64,000 nucleotides of DNA from Keratinibaculum paraultunense (GCF_016767175.1 NZ_CP068564.1:992001-1056000), one strand, 5' to 3'; shown: positions 17,312 through 27,080, numbered from the stretch's first letter. Program-made: numbers and translations. Notes: a model not told the origin generated them from the sequence alone.

Positions 17312-17359
17312 AAACACAACGCCACCAATAGGTGGTTATTATTTTGTGAGGAGGTTAAT

Positions 17360-18016
17360 ATGAAAAAAAGATTAGTTATTGCTATAGACGGTCCTGCAGG
17401 AGCAGGCAAAAGTACTATATCTAAAGAAATTGCAAAAAAATTAGATATAGAATATATCGATACAGGTGCTATGTATAGAGCATTAACGTTAAAAGTCCTT
17501 GAAAAAGGAGTTAATATAGATGATATTGACAAAATTTTAGATATATTAGAATCATCTTCTATATACTTTAAAAATAATCATATTTATTTAGATGGCATAA
17601 ATGTAGATAAAGAAATTAGAGAAAATAGAATAAGTAAATACGTGTCAGATATAGCAAAGATTAAGGAAGTTCGTTCTGAAATGGTAAAACTACAACGACA
17701 ATTATCTAAGGAATCAAATGTAATTGTGGATGGCAGAGATATTGGAACAGTAGTTTTACCTCATGCTAATTTTAAATTTTTCATTACTGCTTCACCAGAA
17801 GTAAGAGCAGATAGAAGATATAAGGAACTTTTATTAAAAGGAGAAAAAGTAACTTATGAGCAGGTTCTCAAAGAAATAAAAACAAGAGATAAAATAGATA
17901 GTACAAGGGAAGTTGCCCCCCTTAAAAAAGCTAAAGATGCATATGAAATTGACACCACTAACATGACTATTCAGGAAGTTGTTAATAAAATAATAAATAT
18001 AATTGAAGGGAGGTAA
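17360..18016 (+). CDS. cmk: Cytidylate kinase
   Basis: Phosphorylates CMP and dCMP. P-loop GPAGAGKST at residues 11-19; CMP-binding YIDTGAMYRA near residue 35; the NVIVDGRDIGTVVLP block near residue 125, and RDKIDSTREVAPLKKAKDA near the LID. 218 aa, normal. First of the cmk-plsC-ispH/rpsA cluster common in Clostridia, preceded by GAGGAGG. Confidence 0.95.
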   Translation: MKKRLVIAIDGPAGAGKSTISKEIAKKLDIEYIDTGAMYRALTLKVLEKGVNIDDIDKILDILESSSIYFKNNHIYLDGINVDKEIRENRISKYVSDIAKIKEVRSEMVKLQRQLSKESNVIVDGRDIGTVVLPHANFKFFITASPEVRADRRYKELLLKGEKVTYEQVLKEIKTRDKIDSTREVAPLKKAKDAYEIDTTNMTIQEVVNKIINIIEGR

Positions 18017-18022
18017 CTATTA

Positions 18023-18607
18023 TTGTATTTTTATCGTATTGTAAAAGTCATTGCAAATGTGATTTTTAGGATTATCTTTAGAATAGAAGTCAATGGTAAA
18101 GAAAATGTTCCAAAAGATGGTCCCTTAGTGCTTTGCTCTAACCATATAAGTAACTTTGATCCTATTATACTCGGTATTACATTTCCTAGACCAATTATAT
18201 TTATGGCAAAAAAAGAATTGTTTAAGAATAAACTTATTGGTCAGCTAATCAAAGCTCTAGGAGCTTTTCCTGTTGATAGAGAAAGTTCTGATATAGGTGC
18301 GATAAAAACATCTTTGAAAGTTTTAAAGCAAGGGAAAGTTCTAGGTATATTCCCAGAAGGTACCCGAACACAAAAAATGAATTTAGATAATGTAAAACCA
18401 GGTGTAGCCCTTATTTGTATTAGAAGTAAAGCACCAGTAATTCCTGTATTTATTGAATCTAAGTATAGATTATTTAGTAAAGTAGTGGTAACTATAGGTA
18501 AGCCAATATATTTTGATGAATATTATGACAAAAGACTTGAATCTAAAGATTATATAAAAATTAGTAAAGATATTATGAAAACCGTATACTCATTAAAAAG
18601 TTTATAG
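18023..18607 (+). CDS. plsC: 1-acyl-sn-glycerol-3-phosphate acyltransferase
   Basis: Membrane-associated acyltransferase that makes phosphatidic acid. Catalytic HISNFD (HxxxxD) near residue 41; FPEGTR near residue 113; acyl-acceptor region GAFPVDRE near 80. TTG start, 9 nt after GGGAGG; no ATG fits. N-terminal hydrophobic region VIANVIFRIIF. About 194 aa. It lies between cmk and ispH-rpsA with very short gaps, so it is in the same operon. Confidence 0.92.
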   Translation: MYFYRIVKVIANVIFRIIFRIEVNGKENVPKDGPLVLCSNHISNFDPIILGITFPRPIIFMAKKELFKNKLIGQLIKALGAFPVDRESSDIGAIKTSLKVLKQGKVLGIFPEGTRTQKMNLDNVKPGVALICIRSKAPVIPVFIESKYRLFSKVVVTIGKPIYFDEYYDKRLESKDYIKISKDIMKTVYSLKSL

Positions 18608-18618
18608 GAGGGAAAAAA

Positions 18619-20601
18619 GTGAATATATATATTGCAGAGTATGCTGGATATTGTTTTGGAGTTAAGCGTGCAGTTGATATCGCCATAAATACTATAAAAA
18701 ATACAGAAAATACTCTTATTTATTCATTAGGACCGTTAGTGCATAATACCCAAGTTGTTGAAAAATTAAACGAAAAAGGTTTGAAGATAATAGACAATAT
18801 AAATGTTTTGAAGGAAGGAAAAGTTATAATTAGAGCTCATGGTATCCCTTATGATTTACAAAAAGAAATAGAAGATTTAAATTTGGAATTAATAGATTGT
18901 ACATGCCCATACGTGAAAGCTATTCATAAAAGGGTAAAAAAATATTATAATAATGGATATAAAATAATAATAATTGGAGACAAACTTCATCCTGAGGTAA
19001 TTGGAATTAATGGATGGTGTAATAACGATGCTATAATAGTAAATACAAAAGAAGATGCAGAAACTATTCCTAAGTATGATAAAATATGTGTAGTGTCACA
19101 AACTACTAATAATATAGATATATTTAACGACATATCTAATATAATAAAAAACAAGGGAAATCATGTAAAAATATTTAATACAATATGCAATGCTACTAAC
19201 TTAAGACAAACGGCAACTAAAGAATTAGCAAAAAAAGTAGATGCAATGATAGTAATAGGTGGTTACCATAGCTCTAATACTAATAAATTAGTAGAAATAA
19301 GTAAAAAATACTGCAAAAACGTGTATCATATTGAAACTTCCAAAGATTTACCTTTACAAAAGCTATCTAAATTTAATACAATAGGAATAACTGCAGGTGC
19401 TTCTACACCTGATTGGATAATTAAGGAGGTTATTGATGCTATGAATAATAATAAAGATAATAATGAAATAATGGAGGCAATAGAAAATTCTATTGTAAAT
19501 ATCCATAGAGGGGATATAGTCAAAGGTAAAGTAATATATGTAACAGATAATGAAGTTATGGTAAATATAAATTACAAATCAGATGGTATAATAGAAAAAG
19601 AAGAATTATCTAATGATCCTAATATAAAACCTAGAGATTTATTTAAAGAAGGAGATGAAATAGAAGTATATGTTGTTAGATTAGATGATGGAGAAGGTAA
19701 TGTTGTATTATCAACTAAAAGATTAGAAATTATAAAAAGCTGGGACAAATTGGAAGAAAGTTTTAAAAATAATGAAACTGTTGAGTGTAAAATAATAACT
19801 GATGTAAAGGGTGGATTAATAGCTACAGTTAATGGTATTAGAGCTTTCATGCCTGCTTCACAAATATCCGTAAACTATGTTAAAGATTTAAGTATATACA
19901 AAGGAAAAAAGTTAAACGCAAAGATTATTGATTTTGATAAAAATAAAAGAAAAATAATTCTTTCAAGTAGAAAAATAGAGGAGCAACAATTAGAAAAGAA
20001 AAGGGAAGAATTATGGAATAGTTTTGAAGTTGGTAAAATTGTAGAAGGAAAAGTTGCAAGATTAACAGATTTCGGAGCATTTGTAGATTTAGGTGGTTTA
20101 GATGGGTTAATTCATATTTCCGATTTAGCCTGGTTTAGAATAGACCATCCATCTGATGTTGTAAATGTGGGAGATACTGTTAAAGTTCAGATACTTGATT
20201 TTGATAAAGAACGTAATAGAATATCATTAGGATTAAAACAAACCTTACCTAAGCCTTGGGATATATTTATAAAAAATAGAGAAGTGGGAGATATAGTAGA
20301 AGGTAAGGTAGTAAACATGTTGGATTTTGGAGCTTTTGTTAGACTTGAAGAAGGAGTAGATGGATTAGTACATGTATCTCAAATATCTAAAGAACATGTG
20401 GACAAACCCTCTGACGTATTAGAAATTGGTGAAAAAGTTGTAGTTAAAATCATTGATATAGATCCAGAAAAAGAAAGAATAAGTTTAAGTATGAAAGAAG
20501 TTGAAGAAGAAAAAGATAAAGAAGAAATTGAAGAAAATATTAAAGAAATAAATAATAAAGATGAAGAAGTTAAAATAAAAGATATTATAGAAGATAAATA
20601 A
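18619..20601 (+). CDS. ispH: Fused IspH (HMBPP reductase) and ribosomal protein S1
   Basis: 660-aa bifunctional protein. Residues 1 to about 280 are IspH, the last enzyme of the MEP isoprenoid pathway; its three cluster cysteines are C12 (GYCFGVKR), C96 (DCTCP) and C190 (TICNATN). Residues about 293-640 hold four S1 RNA-binding repeats (starts near 293, 380, 465, 550), the third and fourth being the most regular (DFGAFV). The acidic tail is low-complexity. The fusion is known from Clostridia and is not an assembly error: the frame is continuous and both halves look intact. GTG start after GGAGGG. Confidence 0.95.
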   Translation: MNIYIAEYAGYCFGVKRAVDIAINTIKNTENTLIYSLGPLVHNTQVVEKLNEKGLKIIDNINVLKEGKVIIRAHGIPYDLQKEIEDLNLELIDCTCPYVKAIHKRVKKYYNNGYKIIIIGDKLHPEVIGINGWCNNDAIIVNTKEDAETIPKYDKICVVSQTTNNIDIFNDISNIIKNKGNHVKIFNTICNATNLRQTATKELAKKVDAMIVIGGYHSSNTNKLVEISKKYCKNVYHIETSKDLPLQKLSKFNTIGITAGASTPDWIIKEVIDAMNNNKDNNEIMEAIENSIVNIHRGDIVKGKVIYVTDNEVMVNINYKSDGIIEKEELSNDPNIKPRDLFKEGDEIEVYVVRLDDGEGNVVLSTKRLEIIKSWDKLEESFKNNETVECKIITDVKGGLIATVNGIRAFMPASQISVNYVKDLSIYKGKKLNAKIIDFDKNKRKIILSSRKIEEQQLEKKREELWNSFEVGKIVEGKVARLTDFGAFVDLGGLDGLIHISDLAWFRIDHPSDVVNVGDTVKVQILDFDKERNRISLGLKQTLPKPWDIFIKNREVGDIVEGKVVNMLDFGAFVRLEEGVDGLVHVSQISKEHVDKPSDVLEIGEKVVVKIIDIDPEKERISLSMKEVEEEKDKEEIEENIKEINNKDEEVKIKDIIEDK

Positions 20602-20617
20602 TCATCTAATCTAATTT

Positions 20618-20700
20618 AAAGGTTTTGGTGTATATTCACTATTAATTAAATTATTTAAACATAAAACAAAATGTTGTTTGATACATCAAAACCTTTTTTA
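20618..20700 (+). terminator. Terminator with unusually large loop after ispH-rpsA
   Basis: A 16-bp stem (20618-20633 with 20681-20696, one G-U pair) encloses about 47 nt and is followed by a T run. The loop holds a second small stem (AAACAT / ATGTTGTTT region, 20658-20680). The size suggests a structured 3' end rather than a simple terminator. Confidence 0.65.
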
Positions 20701-20703
20701 TTG

Positions 20704-20726
20704 CTAAAACGACATGTTTTAGGGGG
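20704..20726 (+). promoter_or_regulatory. Hairpin abutting the cheR Shine-Dalgarno site
   Basis: Perfect 7-bp stem CTAAAAC / GTTTTAG (20704-20710 and 20716-20722) whose 3' arm runs into AGGGGG, the ribosome site of cheR. Pairing would crowd the site and could lower translation. Confidence 0.5.
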
Positions 20727-20731
20727 CTCAT

Positions 20732-21511
20732 ATGGATAAATATGAAATTTTCAAAAAGAACATTAACAATTTAATAGGTATAAATCTTGATTATTATAAA
20801 GAGAAACAAATGAAAAGAAGAATTACATCTTTAATGAATAGAAATGGTTTTGAAGACTTTGATGAGTATTTTATGGCGTTGAAATCTAATAAAGATATGT
20901 TAGAACAATTCATTAATCATTTAACAATAAATGTATCAGAATTTTATAGGAACCCAGCTCAATGGAGTATATTAGAAAAAGAGATATTGCCAGAATTGAT
21001 CCGTAAAAATGATAATAAACCATTAAAAGTATGGAGTGCTGCTTGCTCTACTGGAGAAGAACCTTATTCTTTGGTTATGTTATTATCTAAATTTTATGAT
21101 TTAAAAGATATAAAAGTTTTAGCTTCTGACATTGACGAAGAAGCTATAGAAAAAGCTAAATTAGGCATTTATAGTGAAAAAGCTTTAGTTAATTTGCCTA
21201 AAGAGTTTAAGATAAAATATTTTGATAAAGTAGGCAATTCTTTTAAAATAAAAGATATTATAAAAAATCAAGTAATTTTTGATAGAATTGATTTATTAAA
21301 AGATCCCTTTCCCATTAATATAGATTTAATAACTTGTAGGAATGTGATGATATACTTTACAGATGAAGCTAAAGAGTTGTTATATGATAAATTATACAGA
21401 AGTTTAAGTAAAAATGGAGTATTATTTGTAGGAAGCACGGAACAGATAATACTACCTGAGAGATATAATTTTAAAACTATTAAAACTTTTTTTTATACAA
21501 AAATAAATTAG
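20732..21511 (+). CDS. cheR: CheR-type protein-glutamate methyltransferase
   Basis: SAM-dependent methyltransferase that methylates glutamates of chemoreceptors. N-terminal CheR_N helical domain (residues 1-60), then TINVSEFYRNPAQW, the SAM motif VWSAACSTGEEPYSLVM near residue 98, and LITCRNVMIYF near residue 196. 259 aa, complete. No chemoreceptor or other che gene is nearby, so it is an orphan; placement after ispH-rpsA is seen in relatives to the best of my memory. Confidence 0.9.
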   Translation: MDKYEIFKKNINNLIGINLDYYKEKQMKRRITSLMNRNGFEDFDEYFMALKSNKDMLEQFINHLTINVSEFYRNPAQWSILEKEILPELIRKNDNKPLKVWSAACSTGEEPYSLVMLLSKFYDLKDIKVLASDIDEEAIEKAKLGIYSEKALVNLPKEFKIKYFDKVGNSFKIKDIIKNQVIFDRIDLLKDPFPINIDLITCRNVMIYFTDEAKELLYDKLYRSLSKNGVLFVGSTEQIILPERYNFKTIKTFFYTKIN

Positions 21512-21528
21512 TGTTTCTAAATAAATTT

Positions 21529-21537
21529 TGATATAAT
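21529..21537 (+). promoter_or_regulatory. Extended -10 promoter before the M42 peptidase cluster
   Basis: TGATATAAT 35 nt before the GTG start. No clear -35 box, as is normal for extended -10 promoters. Confidence 0.4.
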
Positions 21538-21571
21538 TATTATATATAATAAAAACTAAAGGGGGATTAAA

Positions 21572-22627
21572 GTGAGTACTAATGATTTTTTAGAAACATT
21601 ATGTAATACCCATAGTATTTCTGGTAATGAATTTAATTTAAAAGAAATTATTATTTCAACATTTAAAAATTACACTGACAATATTTTTACTGATGATTTA
21701 GGCAATATTATAGCTTTAAAAAAAGGTTATAATAATGAAAAAAATATAAAAGTAATGTTAGCTGCACATATGGATGAAATAGGTTTAATAGTAAAATATA
21801 TTGAAGAAAACGGATTTATTAGGTTTACTAGTATTGGCGGTATAGATCCAAGAACTATTTTAGGGCAAGAAGTAATTGTTCATGGGAAAAAGGATTTGTT
21901 TGGAGTAATTGGTTCAAAACCTCCTCATTTACAAGAAAAAGATGAAATTGATAAAGCTATAAAAATGGAAGATATGATAATAGATGTAGGATTAAATAAA
22001 GAACAATTAGTAAATTTGGTTAATATAGGAGATGTTATTTCAATAAAAAGAAATTTTAAAGTTTTACAAGGAAATAGAGTAACAGCTCGAGCTTTAGATG
22101 ATAAAGCAGGAGTTGCAACTATATATGAATGCATTAAGGAATTATCTAAATTGTATCATGAATGTGATGTTTATTTTGTTGCCACTGTACAAGAAGAAGT
22201 AGGTTTACGAGGAGCTTTTACAAGCACTTATAGAATAAATCCTGATATAGGTATAGCTATTGATGTAGGATTTGGTTCTACGCCTGAGTTATCTAAAGCT
22301 GAAACGTTAGACATGGGAAAAGGACCAGGAATAACTATAGGAGGAAATATACATCCAGGATTAAGGGAAAAATTAGTTAATGTTGCTAAAGAATATAATA
22401 TACCTTTCCAATATGAAGTAACACCAGGACCTACTGGAACTGATGGAAGAGCTATTCAAATTACAAGAGAGGGTATACCTACACTTTGCTTATCTATACC
22501 ATTAAGATATATGCATACATCTGTAGAAGTTGTAGACACATTGGATATAAAAAATACTGCAAAGTTATTGGCTTTTTTTGTATCTTCTATTACAAATGAA
22601 AATTTGGAGGGGTTACTATGTTATTGA
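21572..22627 (+). CDS. M42 family metallopeptidase (glutamyl/leucyl aminopeptidase type), copy 1
   Basis: Dinuclear-metal aminopeptidase of the tetrahedral TET type. Metal ligands are visible: His in AAHMDEIG, bridging Asp in ALDDKAG, Glu pair in VQEEVG, Asp in AIDVGFG, and the last His in RYMHTSVE. 351 aa. GTG start after AGGGGG. First of three tandem paralogues; its last 10 nt overlap copy 2, so they are co-translated. Likely role: cytoplasmic peptide breakdown. Confidence 0.9.
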   Translation: MSTNDFLETLCNTHSISGNEFNLKEIIISTFKNYTDNIFTDDLGNIIALKKGYNNEKNIKVMLAAHMDEIGLIVKYIEENGFIRFTSIGGIDPRTILGQEVIVHGKKDLFGVIGSKPPHLQEKDEIDKAIKMEDMIIDVGLNKEQLVNLVNIGDVISIKRNFKVLQGNRVTARALDDKAGVATIYECIKELSKLYHECDVYFVATVQEEVGLRGAFTSTYRINPDIGIAIDVGFGSTPELSKAETLDMGKGPGITIGGNIHPGLREKLVNVAKEYNIPFQYEVTPGPTGTDGRAIQITREGIPTLCLSIPLRYMHTSVEVVDTLDIKNTAKLLAFFVSSITNENLEGLLCY

Positions 22628-23637
22628 AAAAACTAACAGAAGCCTCAGGCGTATCTGGAAATGAAAAAGAAGTTAGAGATATTATTTTAAAGGAAATAGA
22701 AAATTTTGTTGATGATGTAAAAGTTGATAGATTAGGTAATATTATTGTCCATAAAAAAGGAGAAGGGAATTCGAAAAATCTCATGATAACAGCACATATG
22801 GATGAAGTAGGATTGATGATTACAGATATAGACGATATGGGTTTCTTGAAGTTTACTACTGTGGGTGGTATTGATAAGAGGATATTAGTGTCAAAACCAG
22901 TACTAATAGGTGAAAATAAAATATTAGGTGTTATAGGGTCCAAACCTATTCATTTACAAAAAAGAGAAGAATGGCAAAAAGCACTAGAAATTGAACAATT
23001 GTACATAGATATAGGAGTAAATAGTAAAGCAGAAGCTGAAAAATTAGTTTCAATAGGGGATTATGCAATGTTTGATAGTCAATATATAGAATTTGGTGAT
23101 AATTTAGTAAAAGCTAAAGCTTTAGATAATAGAGTAGGTTGTAGTCTATTGATTGAACTACTAAAAGAAATTGAAGATATTGATTTTTATGCTGTATTTA
23201 CGGTTATGGAAGAAATAGGATTAGTGGGTTCTGGTCCTGCTGCATATGCAGTTAATCCAGATTTAAGTATAATATTAGAAGGTACTCTTTGTTATGATAT
23301 ACCAAAACTTGATAGTCATTTAATACCTACGTATTTAAATAAAGGTCCAGCTATATCTTTAATGGATCAAACTACTTTATATAATATTGAATTTAGGGAT
23401 AAAATAGTTAGAATAGCAGAAAATAACAACATACCTTATCAATATAGAAAATCTTCAATGGGAGGCAATGATTCAGGTGAGATTCATACCACTAAAGAAG
23501 GAGCTATAACTGCAACTATATCTGTACCTTGTAGAAATATACATTCTCCAACATCAGTTATGAGCAAGAAAGATTATGAAAATACTTATAAATTATTGAA
23601 ATCTATTTTATTTGAATATAAAAAGGGGGCACTTTAA
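22618..23637 (+). CDS. M42 family metallopeptidase, copy 2
   Basis: Second of the tandem set, 339 aa. Ligands: His in TAHMDEVG, Asp in ALDNRVG, Glu pair in VMEEIG, and His in RNIHSPTS. At the place where copies 1 and 3 have an Asp (AIDVG, AIDVT), this copy has Glu (ILEGT), a variation also known in the family. The start overlaps copy 1, with GGAGGGG just upstream. The difference in ligand and pocket may give a different residue preference from its neighbours. Confidence 0.9.
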   Translation: MLLKKLTEASGVSGNEKEVRDIILKEIENFVDDVKVDRLGNIIVHKKGEGNSKNLMITAHMDEVGLMITDIDDMGFLKFTTVGGIDKRILVSKPVLIGENKILGVIGSKPIHLQKREEWQKALEIEQLYIDIGVNSKAEAEKLVSIGDYAMFDSQYIEFGDNLVKAKALDNRVGCSLLIELLKEIEDIDFYAVFTVMEEIGLVGSGPAAYAVNPDLSIILEGTLCYDIPKLDSHLIPTYLNKGPAISLMDQTTLYNIEFRDKIVRIAENNNIPYQYRKSSMGGNDSGEIHTTKEGAITATISVPCRNIHSPTSVMSKKDYENTYKLLKSILFEYKKGAL

Positions 23638-23638
23638 T

Positions 23639-24637
23639 ATGAAATTTAATAGTGAACTTATGGAAGAGTTAGCTACTACCTATGGTCCTTCGGGGAATGA
23701 AAATAGGATCAGAAACTATATTAACGAACATATAAAAAACTACGTTGATGAAATTGAAATAGATAGTTTAGGTAATTTAATTGCTAGGAAAAAAGGAAAT
23801 GGTAAAAAAATAATGATTGCGGCTCACATGGACCAAATTGGACTTATGGTTACAGATATAGATGAAAATGGGTTTTTGAGATTTACAAATATTGGAGGAA
23901 TTTCACCTTATAACATTTTAAGTCAACAAGTAATATTTGAAAATGGAACTGTTGGAGTAGTTTTTAGTGAACCTGTAGAGGATATTTCTAAATTAAAGTT
24001 ATCTAATATGTTCATAGACATTGGAGTTAACAATAAGAAAGAAGCGGAAAGTTTAGTTAACATAGGAGATATATGTATATATAATACGGTATATAGTGAA
24101 AATGATAATGTTGTATTTACCAGATACTTGGATGATAGAGTAGGCTGTTACGTTGCTATAGAAGCTATAAAAGAAATAGTAAATCCTCAAAATGACTTAT
24201 ATTTTGTATTTACGGTACAAGAAGAAGTAGGTTTAAGAGGAGCAAAAACCGCTGCCTATAAAATTGAACCAGATATTGGTATAGCTATAGATGTAACTGG
24301 TAGTGGGGATACTCCTAAAGCTAAAGCTTTTGCTGTTGGATTAAATAAAGGTACAGCTATAAAGGTTAAAGATAATTCTATACTAACTCACCCTAAATTA
24401 CGTAAACATATGATTAATATAGCTAAAGATAATAATATACCTTACCAATTAGAAGTATTGGAACATGGTGGTACAGATTCAGGTGCTATTCATTTGACTA
24501 AAATGGGTGTACCTACTGGAGCTATATCAATTCCAACAAGATATGTTCATTCAACTATTGAAACAGCTTCAAAAAATGATATTATAAATTCAATCAAATT
24601 ACTTGTAAAAGTATTAGAAAGTAATATTCAATTATAA
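23639..24637 (+). CDS. M42 family metallopeptidase, copy 3
   Basis: Third tandem paralogue, about 332 aa. ATG 23639 with AAGGGGG (23623-23629) is chosen over the in-frame ATG 23612 inside copy 2. Ligands: AAHMDQIG, YLDDRVG, VQEEVG, AIDVTGSG and RYVHSTIE. A terminator follows. Together the three could form mixed or separate TET particles covering different peptide ends; that is inference. Confidence 0.9.
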   Translation: MKFNSELMEELATTYGPSGNENRIRNYINEHIKNYVDEIEIDSLGNLIARKKGNGKKIMIAAHMDQIGLMVTDIDENGFLRFTNIGGISPYNILSQQVIFENGTVGVVFSEPVEDISKLKLSNMFIDIGVNNKKEAESLVNIGDICIYNTVYSENDNVVFTRYLDDRVGCYVAIEAIKEIVNPQNDLYFVFTVQEEVGLRGAKTAAYKIEPDIGIAIDVTGSGDTPKAKAFAVGLNKGTAIKVKDNSILTHPKLRKHMINIAKDNNIPYQLEVLEHGGTDSGAIHLTKMGVPTGAISIPTRYVHSTIETASKNDIINSIKLLVKVLESNIQL

Positions 24638-24668
24638 TCTTTTTTATATTACCGTTCATGTATGTTAA

Positions 24669-24711
24669 AGAAAGCTGCTATGTAGATATATAATAGCAGC
24701 TTTCTGTTATT
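24669..24711 (+). terminator. Intrinsic terminator of the M42 cluster
   Basis: 13-bp perfect stem AGAAAGCTGCTAT / ATAGCAGCTTTCT with an 11-nt loop, then GTTATTT. Confidence 0.8.
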
Positions 24712-24853
24712 TAAAGCTAATAAATATCAATATATGATAACATTTAACATATTTTATCGATATTTGCTGATTAAAAGTCAGTGTTATATAAAGGATTTCT
24801 AAAAGAATTAAAGAATATTATTAATATAAGGGACAAGCAAAGGGGGTTGTATT

Positions 24854-25453
24854 ATGCTAGAAGTTGATAAAGAATATAGTATATCTGAAGCAGCTGAAAT
24901 TACAGATTATCCTCCTCATGTACTAAGATATTATGAAAAAGAATTTGAATTAGAAATTCCAAGAAATGAATCGAATCATAGATATTATACTTATAAAGAA
25001 ATAGAATTATTCCAATATATTAAATCTCTTCAAGAACAAGGCTTTAGCAATAAACAAATTAAACTAATAATGAATTCTCCGGAATTATTATTAACTTCAG
25101 ATAATAATGAGATAGCTTTAACGACTATAGATTCTCATAGTAAAATAGATCCTGTTCAGCTAGCTAAGGATATTAGTTTAAATTTGTATACAGAAATATT
25201 TGATGAAATAACAAAGATTCTTAATGATAATGCTGTAAATGATACAAAAAAATTTGAAGAATTAAAAGAAGAAATAATTAATTTGAGAAATGAATTAAAT
25301 AGTAAAGAAAGAGATGTATTGATATGCGAAAATGCAAAATTAAAAATGAAAGTAAAAGAAAAATCTTATGAAGCAGCGGAGTTAAAAGAAAAAATAAAAA
25401 GAATGGAAAATAAAAAAGGACTTTTCCAAAGAATATTTAGAAGGAAAATATGA
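24854..25453 (+). CDS. MerR-like helix-turn-helix protein with coiled-coil tail
   Basis: 199 aa. N-terminal MerR-type winged helix-turn-helix (EYSISEAAEITDYPPHVLRYYEKEF, residues 7-31, then HRYYTYKEIELF near 43). A long charged coiled coil follows (about residues 130-190), ending in a basic tail FQRIFRRKI. There is no metal-binding cysteine pattern. The layout, HTH plus coiled coil and basic end, recalls RacA-like chromosome-anchoring proteins as much as a regulator. Function not assigned. Confidence 0.8.
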   Translation: MLEVDKEYSISEAAEITDYPPHVLRYYEKEFELEIPRNESNHRYYTYKEIELFQYIKSLQEQGFSNKQIKLIMNSPELLLTSDNNEIALTTIDSHSKIDPVQLAKDISLNLYTEIFDEITKILNDNAVNDTKKFEELKEEIINLRNELNSKERDVLICENAKLKMKVKEKSYEAAELKEKIKRMENKKGLFQRIFRRKI

Positions 25454-25490
25454 AATAATTAATAATAGAGTAAAAATAACATAAAATTAT

Positions 25491-25635
25491 TTGCAATAAT
25501 TAAAAATAAGGTTTTCTATTGTAATTATATTGATTGTTTACAATGCTAAAATTTATTGCTTTTATATAAATTGTTAATCCATTGAGGGAGTCGAGGAAGT
25601 CTCTTTAAATCTTTTCAATGGATTTTTGTTTTTAT
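25491..25635 (+). ncRNA. Candidate small RNA or structured leader upstream of miaB
   Basis: The 288-nt gap before miaB holds a pairing TTGCAATA / TATTGTAA (25491-25498 and 25517-25524, one G-U) and then a terminator-like element. In the latter, AATCCATTGA pairs with TCAATGGATT (25576-25585 and 25615-25624), with an inner AGGGAG / CTCTTT helix, and TTTGTTTTTAT follows. The preceding gene ends 120 nt earlier, and miaB has its own promoter downstream, so this looks like a separate short transcript. No known RNA family was recognised. Confidence 0.45.
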
Positions 25636-25679
25636 ATTTGTTCATTTGCTTATATTGATGAAAGTAATAATATAATTAG

Positions 25680-25708
25680 GTTCTTTTTTTTAAGATATTT
25701 GTTATAAT
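25680..25708 (+). promoter_or_regulatory. Promoter of the miaB-mutSL operon
   Basis: TGTTATAAT extended -10 (25700-25708) with a weak -35 around 25680; the ribosome site AGGAGG of miaB is about 20 nt downstream. Confidence 0.5.
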
Positions 25709-25741
25709 AGTTATGAATAGTTTTTTAGGAGGTTATGACTT

Positions 25742-27064
25742 TTGGAAAATAAAAAATATACGATAGTAACTTATGGATGTCAAATGAATGAACATGATTC
25801 TGAAAAAATATCTTGGCTATTAGAAAATATGGGGTATGTTTGGACAGATCAAAAAGAAGAAAGTGATTTAATTATATATAATACATGCCTTGTAAGAGAG
25901 AGTGCTGAATTAAAAGTATACGGTCAGTTAGGAGCACTAAAAGAATTAAAAAGGCAAAAGCCAGATTTGATTATTGGTGTTTGTGGTTGTATGATGCAAA
26001 GAGAAAGCATAAGAAATATTATATTATCTAAGCATAAACATGTAGATATAATATTTGGAACAAATAATATTCACAAATTGCCACAGCTTATTAATAGATA
26101 TGAGCAAACAGGAAATACTGTAGTTGATATAATAGAGGATAGTAGAGAAATTGTTGAAGATATTGATGCTAATCGAATGTATGCTTATAAAGCATTTGTA
26201 AATATAATGTATGGATGTAATAATTTTTGTACTTATTGTATAGTTCCATATACGAGAGGAAGAGAAAAGAGTAGAGAACCTAAGAATATAATAAAAGAAA
26301 TCCAACAATTAGCAAAAAAAGGATACAAAGAAGTAACTTTGTTAGGTCAAAATGTAAATTCTTATGGGAAAACCTTAAATTATGATTATTCTTTTGCTAA
26401 ATTATTGGAAGAAATAAATAAAATCAATGGCATAGAAAGGATTAGATTTATGACTTCCCACCCTAAGGATTTATCTGATGAATTAATTGAAGCTATGGCT
26501 AGCCTTGATAAAGTATGTGAACATTTACATTTACCAGTACAATCTGGTAGCAATAAAATATTAAAAGCTATGAACAGAAAGTATACTAGAGAAGAATATT
26601 TGCTACTTATAGATAAAATTAGGGAAGCTATTCCCAATATTTCTATATCGACTGATATTATAGTAGGTTTTCCAGGAGAAACAGAAGAGGATTTTGAAGA
26701 TACATTGGAATTGGTAAAACAAGTTAGATACGATTCAGCTTTTACCTTTTTATATTCCATAAGAGAAGGAACAGTTGCAGCAAATATGCCAAATCAAGTA
26801 CCAGATGAAATTAAGCATGAGAGATTTCAAAAATTATTAGATATTATGTATCCAATATTTTATGAAAAAAATCTTAAATATAAGGATAAAGTTGTAGAAG
26901 TACTGGTAGAAGAAGTTAGTAAAAACGATCCTAATATGTTAACTGGTAGAACTAGAACAGGTAAGCTAGTTCATTTTAAAGGTAATAAGGAATTGATAGG
27001 TAAACTAGTAAATGTTAAAATTAATAAAGTGAAAACTTTTACATTAGAAGGTTTTTTAGTTTAA
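25742..27064 (+). CDS. miaB: tRNA-2-methylthio-N6-dimethylallyladenosine synthase
   Basis: Radical-SAM methylthiotransferase acting on i6A37 of tRNA; MiaA in the same operon makes the i6A substrate. UPF0004 domain with cysteines in [16 protein letters not shown] and GVCGCM. Radical SAM cluster motif CNNFCTYC near residue 155. C-terminal TRAM domain (about residues 375-437). TTG start with GGAGG. 440 aa, normal. The leader GGAGGTTATGACTTT is repeated in front of mutS. Confidence 0.95.
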   Translation: MENKKYTIVTYGCQMNEHDSEKISWLLENMGYVWTDQKEESDLIIYNTCLVRESAELKVYGQLGALKELKRQKPDLIIGVCGCMMQRESIRNIILSKHKHVDIIFGTNNIHKLPQLINRYEQTGNTVVDIIEDSREIVEDIDANRMYAYKAFVNIMYGCNNFCTYCIVPYTRGREKSREPKNIIKEIQQLAKKGYKEVTLLGQNVNSYGKTLNYDYSFAKLLEEINKINGIERIRFMTSHPKDLSDELIEAMASLDKVCEHLHLPVQSGSNKILKAMNRKYTREEYLLLIDKIREAIPNISISTDIIVGFPGETEEDFEDTLELVKQVRYDSAFTFLYSIREGTVAANMPNQVPDEIKHERFQKLLDIMYPIFYEKNLKYKDKVVEVLVEEVSKNDPNMLTGRTRTGKLVHFKGNKELIGKLVNVKINKVKTFTLEGFLV

Positions 27065-27080
27065 TACGGAGGTTATGACT

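Noticed and set aside
22760-22767. GAGAAGGG as an FtsK/SpoIIIE orienting sequence
   Set aside because: It resembles the Bacillus SRS and points to the inferred terminus, but one occurrence inside a gene is not evidence.
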